A DNA stretch of 64,000 nucleotides, taken from Nocardia sp. NBC_00565 (GTDB lineage: Bacteria > Actinomycetota > Actinomycetes > Mycobacteriales > Mycobacteriaceae). The first letter of the stretch is position 1; each line of letters starts with the position of its first letter. Below the pieces are notes generated by a model, which had not been told where the DNA came from, made no database searches, and saw nothing but the letters and a program-made list of their open reading frames with translations. This document shows positions 29,029 through 37,963 of this stretch, piece after piece. Position numbers and translations under genes: made by a program. The DNA lies in the NCBI RefSeq assembly GCF_036345915.1, contig NZ_CP107785.1, positions 4,650,001 to 4,714,000 on the forward strand, given 5' to 3'.

Positions 29029-29912
29029 CGAGGTAACTCCTTCGCGATCTTGGACAGGTAAGCGCGGGTCTTGGCCGCGCTCAACGTGGACCGCTCTATG
29101 TCGACCCAGGATCGACGATACCGTGCCACCTGTTCAGGCTTCTGCAGATACAGGTTGCCGCCCCCGGCCCCACCTTCGACGAACGCAACCGAAGGTTCGG
29201 GTTCGAGACCGGCTGTCCCCGCGAAGTCGAGGATGATGAAGTGGCCTTCCTCGGTGCCGCGATAGATGCCGGTGTCGAAGGGCACGAGCCGGACACTGAC
29301 GTTGGGCAGCCTGGAAACCTCGGCGATGCGATGCAGTTGGCCGGCGGCGAGTTGGGAGTCGCTGAGCAAGCGGCGGATCACGCTTTCGTCAAGTATCGCG
29401 TCCAACCTCGGCTTGGATTCGGTGAGAACCGCTTGTCGGCGCATCCGGACCTGGACGTGACGCTCGACCTCCTCCGGCGTCAGGTCGGGGCTCGTGCGGA
29501 GCAGGCCGCGGGCGTAGCCCTCGGTTTGCAGCAAACCTGGGATGCGGGCGTTCTGGTATATCGAGACAGCGGTGGCGGTGCCTTCGAGGGTGATGTAGAC
29601 ATCGAGCTTGTCGGGCGAAACGACATCATTGAAGTCATACCACCAGCCCCGAGCTGATTCTGCTTCTGCGGCAATGGCTTTCAGCGTCATCCGGGTCTCA
29701 GGTGTTGCATGGTAGATATCGCAGAGTTTGTCGATGTAGATCGGCTTGAGCTTGCACGGCTGCCCCTTGAGCATCTTCGTCACGGTGACGTGGTGCAGGT
29801 TGACCTGTTCCGCAACGTCTTTGATGTAAAGCCCGGACTCTCGATGCAGCTTCGACAGGATGCGCGCCACCTGACGACGAGGCACGGATGGGGCGGCAGG
29901 CTGTGCGGGCAT
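29025..29912 (-). CDS. XRE-family regulator with DUF5753
   Basis: A 295-residue protein. An N-terminal HTH (VARILSKLHRESGLYIKDVA, EQVNLHHVTVTKMLKGQPCK) is followed by the DUF5753 domain (YQNARIPGLLQTEGYARGLL and FIILDFAGTAGLEPEPSVAF). The start at 29912 is supported by GAGGAG about 8 nt upstream; the frame is open to 29960. It forms a coupled pair with the DUF397 gene. It is divergent from four small genes that it may control. Confidence 0.9.
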   Translation of the reverse strand: MPAQPAAPSVPRRQVARILSKLHRESGLYIKDVAEQVNLHHVTVTKMLKGQPCKLKPIYIDKLCDIYHATPETRMTLKAIAAEAESARGWWYDFNDVVSPDKLDVYITLEGTATAVSIYQNARIPGLLQTEGYARGLLRTSPDLTPEEVERHVQVRMRRQAVLTESKPRLDAILDESVIRRLLSDSQLAAGQLHRIAEVSRLPNVSVRLVPFDTGIYRGTEEGHFIILDFAGTAGLEPEPSVAFVEGGAGGGNLYLQKPEQVARYRRSWVDIERSTLSAAKTRAYLSKIAKELPR

Positions 29913-30129
29913 GAAATCGTCTCCTCGCTTTGACCAGGGCAAATGACAATCTGCCGCCACCTTACTACGTTTTTTCGAAGTGAAGAATTTACGCTTAAAT
30001 ATTGTGAATTCACCGGCATGGGTGTGAGCTGAACATGCGCCCCGAGAGTGGCCGTCGAAAGTGCACCAGCCACGCGGAAATGCTCAGGCGCCCCACAATC
30101 CAGCACACCGACCAGATTCCGGGGGAACC

Positions 30130-30513
30130 ATGACACCTACGCAAACCATCGCGTCGCCGCAGACGATCTCTGCGAGCGACAAACCGAAAGCCATTGGGTT
30201 CGTACGCAATGACGTGTCCGGGCTGGCAGCGCCACGCCACGCCTCGGATGTTCAGCGGCACGCTCACATGCTCGGCTACCAGCACGTGTACACGGTCCGG
30301 CCACCGGCCGATGTCGACGATCCGATCGCGTATGTGGTCGGTATGGCAGCTGGTCTCGGCGTCCAAGTGATCGTCGTCTTCGACCTCGGTCACGTGGACT
30401 GTCAGCCCGCGTTGATCTGTGACGAGGGGTTCGATCTGGAAACCGTTTGCCCGCAAGGCACTTGGGCGCGCTCGGCCAAGCACCAGCCCGGCGTCGAGAT
30501 GGGGGCCGCGTGA
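30130..30513 (+). CDS. hypothetical protein 1 of a four-gene block
   Basis: A 127-residue protein starting MTPTQTIASPQTISASDKPK at 30130, with GGGGGAA just upstream. It contains IGFVRNDVSGLAAPRHASDV, LGYQHVYTVRPP and a beta-strand-like VQVIVVFDLGHVDC, compatible with a small alpha/beta fold of resolvase-like appearance but without catalytic signatures. Its stop (TGA) overlaps the start of the next gene by one base. Function unknown. Confidence 0.6.
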   Translation: MTPTQTIASPQTISASDKPKAIGFVRNDVSGLAAPRHASDVQRHAHMLGYQHVYTVRPPADVDDPIAYVVGMAAGLGVQVIVVFDLGHVDCQPALICDEGFDLETVCPQGTWARSAKHQPGVEMGAA

Positions 30514-30845
30514 TGAACGCAGATGCTCTGCTCACCCCGCCGAATATCTGCGGCTTCGCCGAGGTCGAGTTGGCGCACACGCAGATGCAGCAACACTGTG
30601 CGTGCCGGATCGAGCGGTGCGCGTGGAAGAGGGCCGCCTACTACACCCTCGTGCGGCACGGCCGGATCGCGCCACCGAAGCTGAGCCCGCGCGAACGCGC
30701 GCACCGGCGCGGCATCGAGTTCCCGAAAGACACCATCAACTACGTGCCCGAAGGCATGCCCGAACTCCAGACGTTCCAAGATGTGCTCGACGGGCTCGCG
30801 CAGCTGGCGTTACCGACCAACCCGAGCAACGGATGCGGGCGGTGA
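30513..30845 (+). CDS. hypothetical protein 2 of the block
   Basis: A 110-residue protein (MNADALLTPPNICGFAEVEL) with two cysteines in HCACRIERCAWKRAAYYTLV and PPKLSPRERAHRRGIEFPKD. Its start overlaps the preceding stop. The segment CACRIERCAWKRAAYYTLVR resembles HCARKHAAFDALVAAGRIH-type text in hypothetical protein 3, so the two may be related. No known family. Confidence 0.6.
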   Translation: MNADALLTPPNICGFAEVELAHTQMQQHCACRIERCAWKRAAYYTLVRHGRIAPPKLSPRERAHRRGIEFPKDTINYVPEGMPELQTFQDVLDGLAQLALPTNPSNGCGR

Positions 30846-30852
30846 AACCACC

Positions 30853-31185
30853 GTGAGCGCATGGCAAGTGGTGCACGGCATCCTCGCGGTCGTCGGAGGC
30901 GGTGCGTTCGCGATGGTCGGGGTGGCGTGCGTGTGGCCGATCAACCGGCCACGTCGCGACCGGCCCACTGGAGGCTGCCGATTACGCCCGGTCGAATGGC
31001 CGAAAGCGTGGACGTGCGGCCCACCCGATCAGCCGTTCACCCTCGCCGACGCCCATGTCGCGATGCAGCTGCACCGCGAGCACGACTGCGCACGCAAGCA
31101 CGCCGCGTTCGATGCACTGGTCGCGGCCGGACGCATCCACCGCGATTCAGCACGACGACACCGACTCTGGGGCAAACCGTGGTGA
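30853..31185 (+). CDS. hypothetical membrane protein 3 of the block
   Basis: A 110-residue protein from a GTG at 30853 (VSAWQVVHGILAVVGGGAFA). One N-terminal membrane helix (about residues 5-27) is followed by a basic linker and a soluble part, with DAHVAMQLHREHDCARKHAA and LVAAGRIHRDSARRHRLWGK. It is 7 nt after the preceding gene. A helical H-x-C-x-R-K-x-A-A-F motif is shared with protein 2. Function unknown. Confidence 0.55.
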   Translation: MSAWQVVHGILAVVGGGAFAMVGVACVWPINRPRRDRPTGGCRLRPVEWPKAWTCGPPDQPFTLADAHVAMQLHREHDCARKHAAFDALVAAGRIHRDSARRHRLWGKPW

Positions 31186-31204
31186 ATCAACACGAAAGGC
31201 AACC

Positions 31205-31390
31205 ATGATGCACGAACCGGATTCGATTGCCGCACAAGTGCGTTCGCTCCGGGCACGGGCCGAGCGCGCCGGATACCGTCTTGTTCGCGACAAGTATCCA
31301 CCGTACTGCTGGACGCTGCTGGATGCGGAAGACGACGATTGCATCTACAGCGGCAGCCTGGACCAGATCAACGCGTGGTTGAAGTCGTAG
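31205..31390 (+). CDS. hypothetical protein 4 of the block, 61 aa
   Basis: A short protein (MMHEPDSIAAQVRSLRARAE, then YPPYCWTLLDAEDDDCIYSG) ending with SLDQINAWLKS. GAAAGG lies 6-7 nt before the ATG at 31205. It is 19 nt downstream of protein 3 and in the same transcription unit. The shape (helix, aromatic beta strands, helix) suggests a small adaptor-like fold; function unknown. Confidence 0.6.
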   Translation: MMHEPDSIAAQVRSLRARAERAGYRLVRDKYPPYCWTLLDAEDDDCIYSGSLDQINAWLKS

Positions 31391-31495
31391 CGGCGCAAAC
31401 CCATTCTCACCCACGCTCGGTTGGACCTTGTCAATGGCCGAATGAACCTGGGAACCAGATGATTTCGCGCACTCTGGTTCGGCTGAGCGAATGAC

Positions 31496-31624
31496 CGCTT
31501 CCCCAATCCACTCCGCTTCACCAGCCACTTCGCCCATCGCGACGACTTCGCCGCCCACTTCACCACCTGGATCGACCGCGCCGCCCGAAACCTGCTCGAA
31601 ACCGAAGAGAATTGCCGGTAGTCG
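31496..31624 (+). pseudogene. C-terminal remnant of an unknown gene (copy 1)
   Basis: The plus frame through NPLRFTSHFAHRDDFAAHFT, then TWIDRAARNLLETEENCR and a stop at 31622, looks like the true C-terminus of a protein. No start or N-terminal part is present. A second, shorter copy of its last 20 residues (FTTWIDQATRNQLEAEENCP) occurs at about 32737-32802. The parent family is not recognised. Confidence 0.4.
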
Positions 31625-31817
31625 CCTCGTGTACAAAAAAAATCCGCCGCCCCGGCGATGGGCGAATTCTGGGGCGGCGGATCTTTATGCGGCGCCAGGG
31701 CTGCGGCGAGCTCAGCCCGAAACGCTCGCCGCCGCAGCGGATTCCCCGCTGCTCACCATGCTGCGCACCTGTCGTGCGGCCACCGAGAGCGTGGCCAGAT
31801 CGCGGATGCCCGCGGCG
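31549..31817. repeat. direct repeat copy 1 (gdh 3' end plus terminator)
   Basis: About 270 bp of strongly similar sequence is shared with 32729-32995. It holds the end of an unknown gene, a bidirectional hairpin and the last roughly 40 codons of gdh, including GIRDLATLSVAARQVRSMVS up to the stop. The copies differ at scattered bases, so the duplication is not recent. The two copies bracket the Phd/PIN gene pair. Confidence 0.85.
31642..31682. terminator. bidirectional hairpin terminator in repeat copy 1
   Basis: ATCCGCCGCCCC (31642-31653) pairs with GGGGCGGCGGAT (31671-31682), preceded by a run of A on the left, which would be a T-run for leftward transcription. Confidence 0.75.
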
Positions 31818-31845
31818 AAAAGTCAACCGCATTCCCGCCAGCCGA

Positions 31846-32265
31846 CTAAACCGTGACGACGTTCAGCAGGGGGCCGAGCCCTTTGAAATCATCGGGGTTG
31901 CGGGTATACAGCGGTAGGGCATGCTGGACTGCTGCCGCAGCGATCTGAAGGTCGGCCACTCTGCCTCGAGGTTTAGTTCCGATCTGCTCGACGAGGAAAG
32001 CGAGCGACCCGTATACGTGGGCCGTCTCGGCGTCGAATGCGAGGGGGTCGAAGGATTTCACAACCCACTGGAACTGGAGTTGACGTTGGGCTTGCCGCAC
32101 CGGATCTTTCGTGGAATGTAGTCCGGCCGCGAGTTCGGCCAGGCTGATGGCGCTGATGGCCGCTTCCGCGTCCTCGGGCAACGCTGAATGGACTTCTGGA
32201 TAATCGATGAGTACCGATGTGTCGAGCAGTATGTGTTGGGGCGTCGCGGGTTCATTCACGGCCAA
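31846..32265 (-). CDS. vapC: PIN-domain ribonuclease toxin (VapC family)
   Basis: A 139-residue PIN-domain protein. Acidic active-site residues are seen in ILLDTSVLID, SLAELAAG and GRVADLQIAAAA. It is expected to be an Mg-dependent RNase toxin. Its start overlaps the end of the antitoxin gene by 14 nt, the usual coupling. It sits between two direct repeats with the 3' end of gdh, beginning 28 nt after repeat copy 1, as part of a possible mobile or exchanged module. Confidence 0.88.
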   Translation of the reverse strand: MAVNEPATPQHILLDTSVLIDYPEVHSALPEDAEAAISAISLAELAAGLHSTKDPVRQAQRQLQFQWVVKSFDPLAFDAETAHVYGSLAFLVEQIGTKPRGRVADLQIAAAAVQHALPLYTRNPDDFKGLGPLLNVVTV

Positions 32266-32503
32266 GGATCTCCTGGTCGATCATCGCGTCCATGTCGGCA
32301 CGCCACTCGGTGTAGTTGACGCGCGGCAGGTGGGCACTGGTGCGGGCGAGTTCGGCGATGGGCACGAAGGTTCGCCGTGTCAGTGGCTTGAGTTCGGCGA
32401 CCGGTTTGCCGTCGCGGGTGACCGTGAAGCTCTCGCCGGCTTCGACCGCAGCGAGGACTTTGCGGCTGTCGTTGCGCAGGTCGCGTTGCTGGATCGTTTT
32501 CAT
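32252..32503 (-). CDS. Phd/YefM-type antitoxin partner of the PIN toxin
   Basis: An 83-residue antitoxin: MKTIQQRDLRNDSRKVLAAV, then EAGESFTVTRDGKPVAELKP, the Phd/YefM DNA-binding fold, followed by a C-terminal tail (YTEWRADMDAMIDQEILGRE) that should bind the toxin. It precedes the toxin gene and overlaps it by 14 nt. The pair probably represses its own promoter. Confidence 0.88.
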   Translation of the reverse strand: MKTIQQRDLRNDSRKVLAAVEAGESFTVTRDGKPVAELKPLTRRTFVPIAELARTSAHLPRVNYTEWRADMDAMIDQEILGRE

Positions 32504-32584
32504 GCCTCAAGGATGCCTGAACTGCTACACGATGCACAGAGTGCTACTTGGTGGCCTACTGGTGAAGGCGGCGTGATCCGAACC

Positions 32585-32694
32585 CGCGGCGAAACCACAC
32601 TCAGTCGAAACCGGTGCCGCCGCGGCATTCCGGCGGCTGGGCGCGGATCTGAGCGCCGGGGCGAAGTTCTGCGGCACCCCCCCCAGGCCACCTG
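32585..32694 (+). pseudogene. possible zinc-ribbon gene remnant
   Basis: A plus frame reads LGADLSAGAKFCGT, close to the last zinc ribbon of the SPFH protein at 20350 (GTDLTSGAKFCGTCG), but the flanking residues are lost and no start is present. It may be a relic of a zinc-ribbon protein. Chance similarity remains possible because the segment is short. Confidence 0.3.
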
Positions 32695-32728
32695 AGTGCC
32701 GACATGTTGCCGCCACCCCCACCAACCT

Positions 32729-32995
32729 CGCCGCCCACTTCACCACCTGGATCGACCAGGCAACCCGAAACCAGCTCGAAGCCGAAGAGAATTGCCCGTA
32801 GTCGCCTCGTGCACAAAAAGATCCGCCGCCCCGACGAATGCCGAGGCGGCGGATCCATTTTGTGCAGCCGCAGGGCTGCGGCGAACTCAGCCCGAAACGC
32901 TCGCCGCCGCAGCGGATTCCCCGCTGCTCACCATGCTGCGCACCTGTCGTGCGGCCACCGAGAGCGTGGCCAGATCGTGAGTTCCCGCGGCGAAG
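32729..32995. repeat. direct repeat copy 2 (true gdh 3' end plus terminator)
   Basis: This is the partner of 31549-31817. In this copy the gdh reading frame continues into the full gene, so it is the functional end. Differences from copy 1 include the hairpin stem and loop, and GTH for GIR before DLATLSV. Confidence 0.85.
32820..32855. terminator. hairpin terminator of gdh
   Basis: GATCCGCCGCC (32820-32830) pairs with GGCGGCGGATC (32845-32855). It lies about 30 nt beyond the gdh stop, and an A-run on the left serves leftward transcription. Confidence 0.75.
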
Positions 32996-35900
32996 ATCTC
33001 GCCGAGCGACGCACCGGCCCGGGCCAGGCGGGAGCGATTGACCGACTCCCAGTCGGCGATCTTCGCCGCCGCGCTCTCATTCGGTTCCGACGCGGTCAGC
33101 ACGTCGAGGGTGAGCGAGCGCAGCGAATCGTAGAGATCGTCGCGCAACGCGAGCCTGGCCAGGGTGCGCCACCGGTCGTCGCGCGCGAGGTTGCTCACCG
33201 CGGTCAGCAGCCGCTCGATCTGGAAGTGATCATCGAGCGCGTAGTAGAGCACCGAGACCTCCTCCGCATCCCGCTCGGCGATATCGGCCACGTCGATGAT
33301 GTCCAACAGCGGGAACAGGTGGATGAGGCGGAACACTTCCTCGGCCAATTCCGCCGGCGCACCCTGCTCGACGGCAGCGCGCGCATGCGTCGCCAGATCC
33401 TCGGCGTGGGCCGCGGGGAGCAGGGCGGGCAGCATCTGCCCCGCGAGCTTGCGAAAACCATCGCGGTAGCGGGCGATATCGGCGCCGATGGCGATCGGCT
33501 GCGGACGGCTGGTCAGCAGCCAGCGGGATACGCGATCGAGGGTGCGCCTGGTCTCCCGCTCGAGTTCGTCGCGCGCCGCCGTCGGCATCGGCGTGGTCCG
33601 AATACGCTGCCAGAGCGCGTGCAGATCGAAGACCTCGGCCGCGACGGTGAAGGCGCGCACCGCGTCATCGGTGCTCGCACCCGCCTCCTCGGCCAGCCGG
33701 AACGCGTAGGTGATGCCGCCGTGGTCCACCACGTCGTTGACGACCATGGTGGCGACGATCTGGCGGCGCAGCGGATGCCTGCCGATCGCGTCGGCGAACC
33801 GTGCCCGCAGCGGCTTCGGGAAGTACGACCGAAGCACCGACTCGAAGGCCGCGTTGTCCGGTAGGTCCCCGGCCAGCACATCGGCCTTGAGCGAAAGCTT
33901 CACGTGCGCGAGCAGATTCGCCAGCTCCGGCGAGGTGAGTCCGCGCCCTTCCGCCGTCCGCTTTTTCAGCTCGGCGTCCGAGGGCAGTGCCTCGAGCCGC
34001 CGGTCCACACCGCGTCGGCCCTCGAGGTCGGCGATCAGCCTGCGATGCACGCCGGACAAGGGCACCGACTGGGCGCGCGAGAGGCCCATCCGGAAGTTCT
34101 GCGAAATATTGTCGCGCAGTACGAGTTCGGCGACCTCATCGGTCATCGCGGCCAGCAGTTCGGTGCGATCCTCGGCGGCAAGCTCACCGCCGGAGATGAC
34201 CGCATCGAGCAGCACCTTGATATTGACCTCGTGGTCGGAGCAGTCGACGCCCGCCGAGTTGTCCATGGCGTCGGTGTTCATCCGGCCGCCGTTCGCGCAG
34301 TATTCGATGCGGCCGAGGGCGGTCGCACCGAGGTTGCCGCCCTCGCCGATCACCTTGGCGCGCAACTGGTTCGCATCGACACGCACGGCATCGTTGGATT
34401 TGTCCCCGGCATCGGCATTCGTCTCGGTGGACGCCTTGATGTAGGTGCCGATGCCGCCGTTCCAGAACAGATCCACCGGGGCGAGCAGAATCGCCCGGAT
34501 CATCTCCGGAGGGGACAGTGTGGTCACACTCGGATCCAGATCGAGGGCCGCGCGCACCTCGGGACTGACCGGAACGGCCTTGGCGGACCGGTCGAAGACG
34601 CCACCGCCCCTACTGATCAGCGCCTTGTCGTAGTCCGCCCACGACGAACGCGGCAGCGCGAACATCCGCTCCCGCTCCCGGAACGACGACGCCGCATCGG
34701 GATTCGGGTCCAGGAAGATGTGCCGATGGTCGAAGGCGGCCACCAGCCGGATGTGCGGGGACAGCAGCATGCCATTGCCGAACACATCGCCGCTCATATC
34801 GCCCACGCCCGCGACGGTGAAATCCGTTGTCTGCGTGTCGATATCCATCTCGGCGAAATGCCGTTTGACGCTCTCCCACGCACCCTTGGCGGTGATGCCC
34901 ATCGCCTTGTGGTCGTAACCCACCGAACCACCCGAGGCGAACGCGTCGCCCAGCCAGAAACCGTATTGGCGCGCAACGTCATTGGCGATATCGGAGAACG
35001 TCGCAGTGCCCTTGTCGGCGGCGACGACCAGGTAGGTGTCGTCGCTGTCGCGGCGCACCACCCGCTCCGGTGGCAGTACCGCGCCGGAGGCGTGGTCGAC
35101 GTTATCGGTCACATCGAGCAGACCGGAGATGAAGGTGCGGTAGCACGCGATGCCCTCGGTCAGCAGGGCCTGCCGATCCGCGGCCGGATCACCGGTGGCC
35201 TCGGGCGCGCGCTTGACCACGAACCCGCCCTTCGCGCCGACCGGCACGATGACCGCGTTCTTCACCGCCTGCGCTTTCACCAGGCCCAGGACCTCGGTGC
35301 GGAAATCCTCCAGACGGTCCGACCAGCGCAACCCGCCGCGCGCCACCGGACCGAAGCGCAGATGCACACCCTCGACTCGCGGCGAGTACACAAAGATCTC
35401 GAATTGCGGACGCGGCCTGGGCAATTCGCTGATGGCATGCGGATCGAATTTGAATGACAGGTACTCCGGCGCGTTGCCCTCGGCGTCGAGCCGGTAGTAG
35501 TTGGTGCGCAGGGTCGCCGTGATCAGACCGAGGACCGCGCGCAGGATGCGGTCAGCGTCGAGGCTGACCACCGCGTCGATCTCGGTCTGCAACCGCTCGG
35601 CGATACCGGCCGCCCGCGCCGAGGCCACCGCGCCGAGGCCCTCGGGATCGAAGTAGGCGTCGAACAGTTCGGTGAACAACCGTGCCATCGTCGGCTGGGC
35701 CAGCAGGACGCGGGCGATATTACCCAGGGTGTAGGCGAATCCGGCCTGCTGTAGATACTTGGCGTAGGCGCGCAGCATCGCGATCTGACGCCAGTGCAGT
35801 CCGGCGCGCAGCACCAGTTCGTTCAATGCGTCGACCTCGGCGCGGCCATTCCACATAGCCGCGAAGGCCGCCGGAAAGTTCTGCCGGATACTGCCTTCGG

Positions 35901-37791
35901 TCAGCGGCTCGTCAGCGGGCCGGGTCAGATCGGCCTCGAGATCGGCATCGATCGCAGTGTGCAGCAGCGCCGCCGGGACGCGCAGACCGAAATCGTAGAT
36001 CCACTTGTGTGTGCCGTCGGGCAGGGTGATGCGGTGCGGTTGTTCATCGACCACCTCGACTCCGAGGCTTTGCAGCACCGGCAGCACGCGGCTGAGCGAG
36101 ACCCCTTCGCCGGCAACATAGAGCGTGAATCGCCACTCCCCCGAGGGTGATTCGGCGTGCCGGTACAGATTCGTATCGATGGCACCGTCGTCGAGCCGTT
36201 CGAGCCGCTGCAGATCGATGAGGGCCCGCTCGGGCTCGTACTCCTGCTGGTACCCGATCGGAAACGCGCCCGCATAGGTATTGGCGGCCTTCGACGAAAC
36301 CGCTGGCACACCGCTGGCCGCCGCCACCACCCGATCGGACCAGCTCCGGGTGGTCGCGAAGAGCAACTCCTGGATACGCTCCCGATTGGACTCGGAGATA
36401 TCGGCCGGATCCGCGTCGGGATCGCGATGCACCGTGAAATAGACCACGGCCAACTCGGATTCGCTCGCACGAGCGGAGTAGGCCACCTGCTCGCCGTCGA
36501 ACTCCGTACGCAGAATCTGTTCCATCCGCAGCCGGACCTCGGTCGAGTAACGGTCACGCGGCAGATAGACCAGGCAGTAGACCGCACCGCTGCGCCCGTC
36601 GCGCCGGATGAACAGCCGGACCTGCCTGCGCAGCCCCAAATTCATGACGGCGGAAACGGTTTCGAACAGTCGCCGGGCATCGGTGGAGAACAGCTCGACC
36701 CGGGGGAAGGACTGCAGCATCTCCAGCATCGCCTGCCCGGAGAACGAATTCAGTTCGAAGCCGGCCCATTCGATGACCTGGTGCACCCGGCGCGAGATGA
36801 CCGGAATATCGAGGATGTTCTCGTGCAGGCCGGTCACCGTGAACGAGCCGACAAAGACATGCTCACCCTGCACCGGGCCCACGCCATTACCGGCCGGGCC
36901 GCTGGCGTAATCGGCGACGCTGACGAAGTACAGCTCACCGGATCCGGGCATCAGCGAATCCACCGACCCGTTGGCCAGGCGCAGCACCGGCCGCGCGCCG
37001 CCGAGGACGGGGACATCGATGTCGACGTTGGAGCCGTTCCAGAGCACACCGAGACCGGTGCCGTGCACCTGCTGCGGCTCAGCGCCGGACTCGGCTCGAC
37101 CGCCGCGGTAGTAGCCGTAACCCAGTACGGTGAAGTGACCATCGGCCAACCAGCGCAACAACTTCGCGCATTCGGGCACCTCGGGATCGTCGGAGCGCTG
37201 CGCGATGTGGTCGAGCCGACTCGCCAGCGCGACCATCGCATTCGCCATGCTCGGAGTGTCATCGAGCACCTTGCGCAGGACCCGCAGCAACGACGGCAAC
37301 TCGCGGTCGATCCGGTCCAGCAGTGCGCTGCCGACCGACGGACTCAGCTGCACGTGGATCCACGACTCCGGAAAGGTGTGGCCGCCACTGGCCGGTCCGG
37401 CGTCGCGCTCCTTCGGCGCGATCGCCCGCAGTCGCCCGCGGCGATCGCGCACGATATCGAAGACCGGGTGGACGACCTCGGTGACGGTCGCGCCCAGCCG
37501 ACGCAGTGCGGTGGTCACCGAGTCGACCAGCAGCGGCATATCGTCATTGACGATCTGGATCGCCGCGCCGAGCCCGCTGCCGTCCTCCGGGCGATACACC
37601 TTGGTGATCGCCACCCCCGGCATGCGGCTCGCCGCCAGCTCCAGATGGTGCCGGAAGATCTGCTCGGCCCGATCCGTGATCGTCGGCGCGGTGGCGCCCG
37701 GCTGGATCCAGCGGAAGTACGCGGCCTCTAGATCGGTCGGATCATCGCGGAACCGCTTGAATGAAATCGTCTGCTGGGTGGTTGCCACCAT
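32887..37791 (-). CDS. gdh: NAD-dependent glutamate dehydrogenase, large (180-kDa) class
   Basis: A 1634-residue NAD-specific glutamate dehydrogenase, which deaminates glutamate to 2-oxoglutarate and ammonia. The length fits the large actinobacterial class (about 1600 residues). An N-terminal region of several hundred residues with ACT-like modules precedes the catalytic core, seen as VARGGLRWSDRLEDFRTEVL, KNAVIVPVGAKGGFVVKRAP and GGSVGYDHKAMGITAKGAWE. In mycobacteria this enzyme is inhibited by unphosphorylated GarA, the substrate of PknG; a pknG-like gene is in this window. The start at 37791 is a good family start. A perfect copy of the double palindrome lies 64 nt upstream. Its 3' end is duplicated at 31.5 kb. 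Confidence 0.93.
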   Translation of the reverse strand: MVATTQQTISFKRFRDDPTDLEAAYFRWIQPGATAPTITDRAEQIFRHHLELAASRMPGVAITKVYRPEDGSGLGAAIQIVNDDMPLLVDSVTTALRRLGATVTEVVHPVFDIVRDRRGRLRAIAPKERDAGPASGGHTFPESWIHVQLSPSVGSALLDRIDRELPSLLRVLRKVLDDTPSMANAMVALASRLDHIAQRSDDPEVPECAKLLRWLADGHFTVLGYGYYRGGRAESGAEPQQVHGTGLGVLWNGSNVDIDVPVLGGARPVLRLANGSVDSLMPGSGELYFVSVADYASGPAGNGVGPVQGEHVFVGSFTVTGLHENILDIPVISRRVHQVIEWAGFELNSFSGQAMLEMLQSFPRVELFSTDARRLFETVSAVMNLGLRRQVRLFIRRDGRSGAVYCLVYLPRDRYSTEVRLRMEQILRTEFDGEQVAYSARASESELAVVYFTVHRDPDADPADISESNRERIQELLFATTRSWSDRVVAAASGVPAVSSKAANTYAGAFPIGYQQEYEPERALIDLQRLERLDDGAIDTNLYRHAESPSGEWRFTLYVAGEGVSLSRVLPVLQSLGVEVVDEQPHRITLPDGTHKWIYDFGLRVPAALLHTAIDADLEADLTRPADEPLTEGSIRQNFPAAFAAMWNGRAEVDALNELVLRAGLHWRQIAMLRAYAKYLQQAGFAYTLGNIARVLLAQPTMARLFTELFDAYFDPEGLGAVASARAAGIAERLQTEIDAVVSLDADRILRAVLGLITATLRTNYYRLDAEGNAPEYLSFKFDPHAISELPRPRPQFEIFVYSPRVEGVHLRFGPVARGGLRWSDRLEDFRTEVLGLVKAQAVKNAVIVPVGAKGGFVVKRAPEATGDPAADRQALLTEGIACYRTFISGLLDVTDNVDHASGAVLPPERVVRRDSDDTYLVVAADKGTATFSDIANDVARQYGFWLGDAFASGGSVGYDHKAMGITAKGAWESVKRHFAEMDIDTQTTDFTVAGVGDMSGDVFGNGMLLSPHIRLVAAFDHRHIFLDPNPDAASSFRERERMFALPRSSWADYDKALISRGGGVFDRSAKAVPVSPEVRAALDLDPSVTTLSPPEMIRAILLAPVDLFWNGGIGTYIKASTETNADAGDKSNDAVRVDANQLRAKVIGEGGNLGATALGRIEYCANGGRMNTDAMDNSAGVDCSDHEVNIKVLLDAVISGGELAAEDRTELLAAMTDEVAELVLRDNISQNFRMGLSRAQSVPLSGVHRRLIADLEGRRGVDRRLEALPSDAELKKRTAEGRGLTSPELANLLAHVKLSLKADVLAGDLPDNAAFESVLRSYFPKPLRARFADAIGRHPLRRQIVATMVVNDVVDHGGITYAFRLAEEAGASTDDAVRAFTVAAEVFDLHALWQRIRTTPMPTAARDELERETRRTLDRVSRWLLTSRPQPIAIGADIARYRDGFRKLAGQMLPALLPAAHAEDLATHARAAVEQGAPAELAEEVFRLIHLFPLLDIIDVADIAERDAEEVSVLYYALDDHFQIERLLTAVSNLARDDRWRTLARLALRDDLYDSLRSLTLDVLTASEPNESAAAKIADWESVNRSRLARAGASLGEIFAAGTHDLATLSVAARQVRSMVSSGESAAAASVSG

Positions 37792-37854
37792 CGACCCGTG
37801 CCTTCCCGAAATCTGAGAACCGTACCCGTACGGCTTCCTTCACCTTACCTACAC

Positions 37855-37880
37855 AACGTGCCGTTGTATAGCGGCACGTT
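37855..37880 (-). promoter_or_regulatory. double-palindrome site 5 (gdh), perfect arms
   Basis: AACGTGCCG (37855-37863) and CGGCACGTT (37872-37880) are perfect reverse complements around 8 nt. On the plus strand the left 13-mer is CAACGTGCCGTTG and the right is TAGCGGCACGTTA, at 15-bp pitch. It lies 64 nt before the gdh start. Confidence 0.8.
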
Positions 37881-37963
37881 ATTTACGTGACAAACTGGAC
37901 ATGTGAAAATGATCCAGGTCAAGTGCTCTGATCAAGTTCGCCGACCGGTCCGGAGCCGACCGG

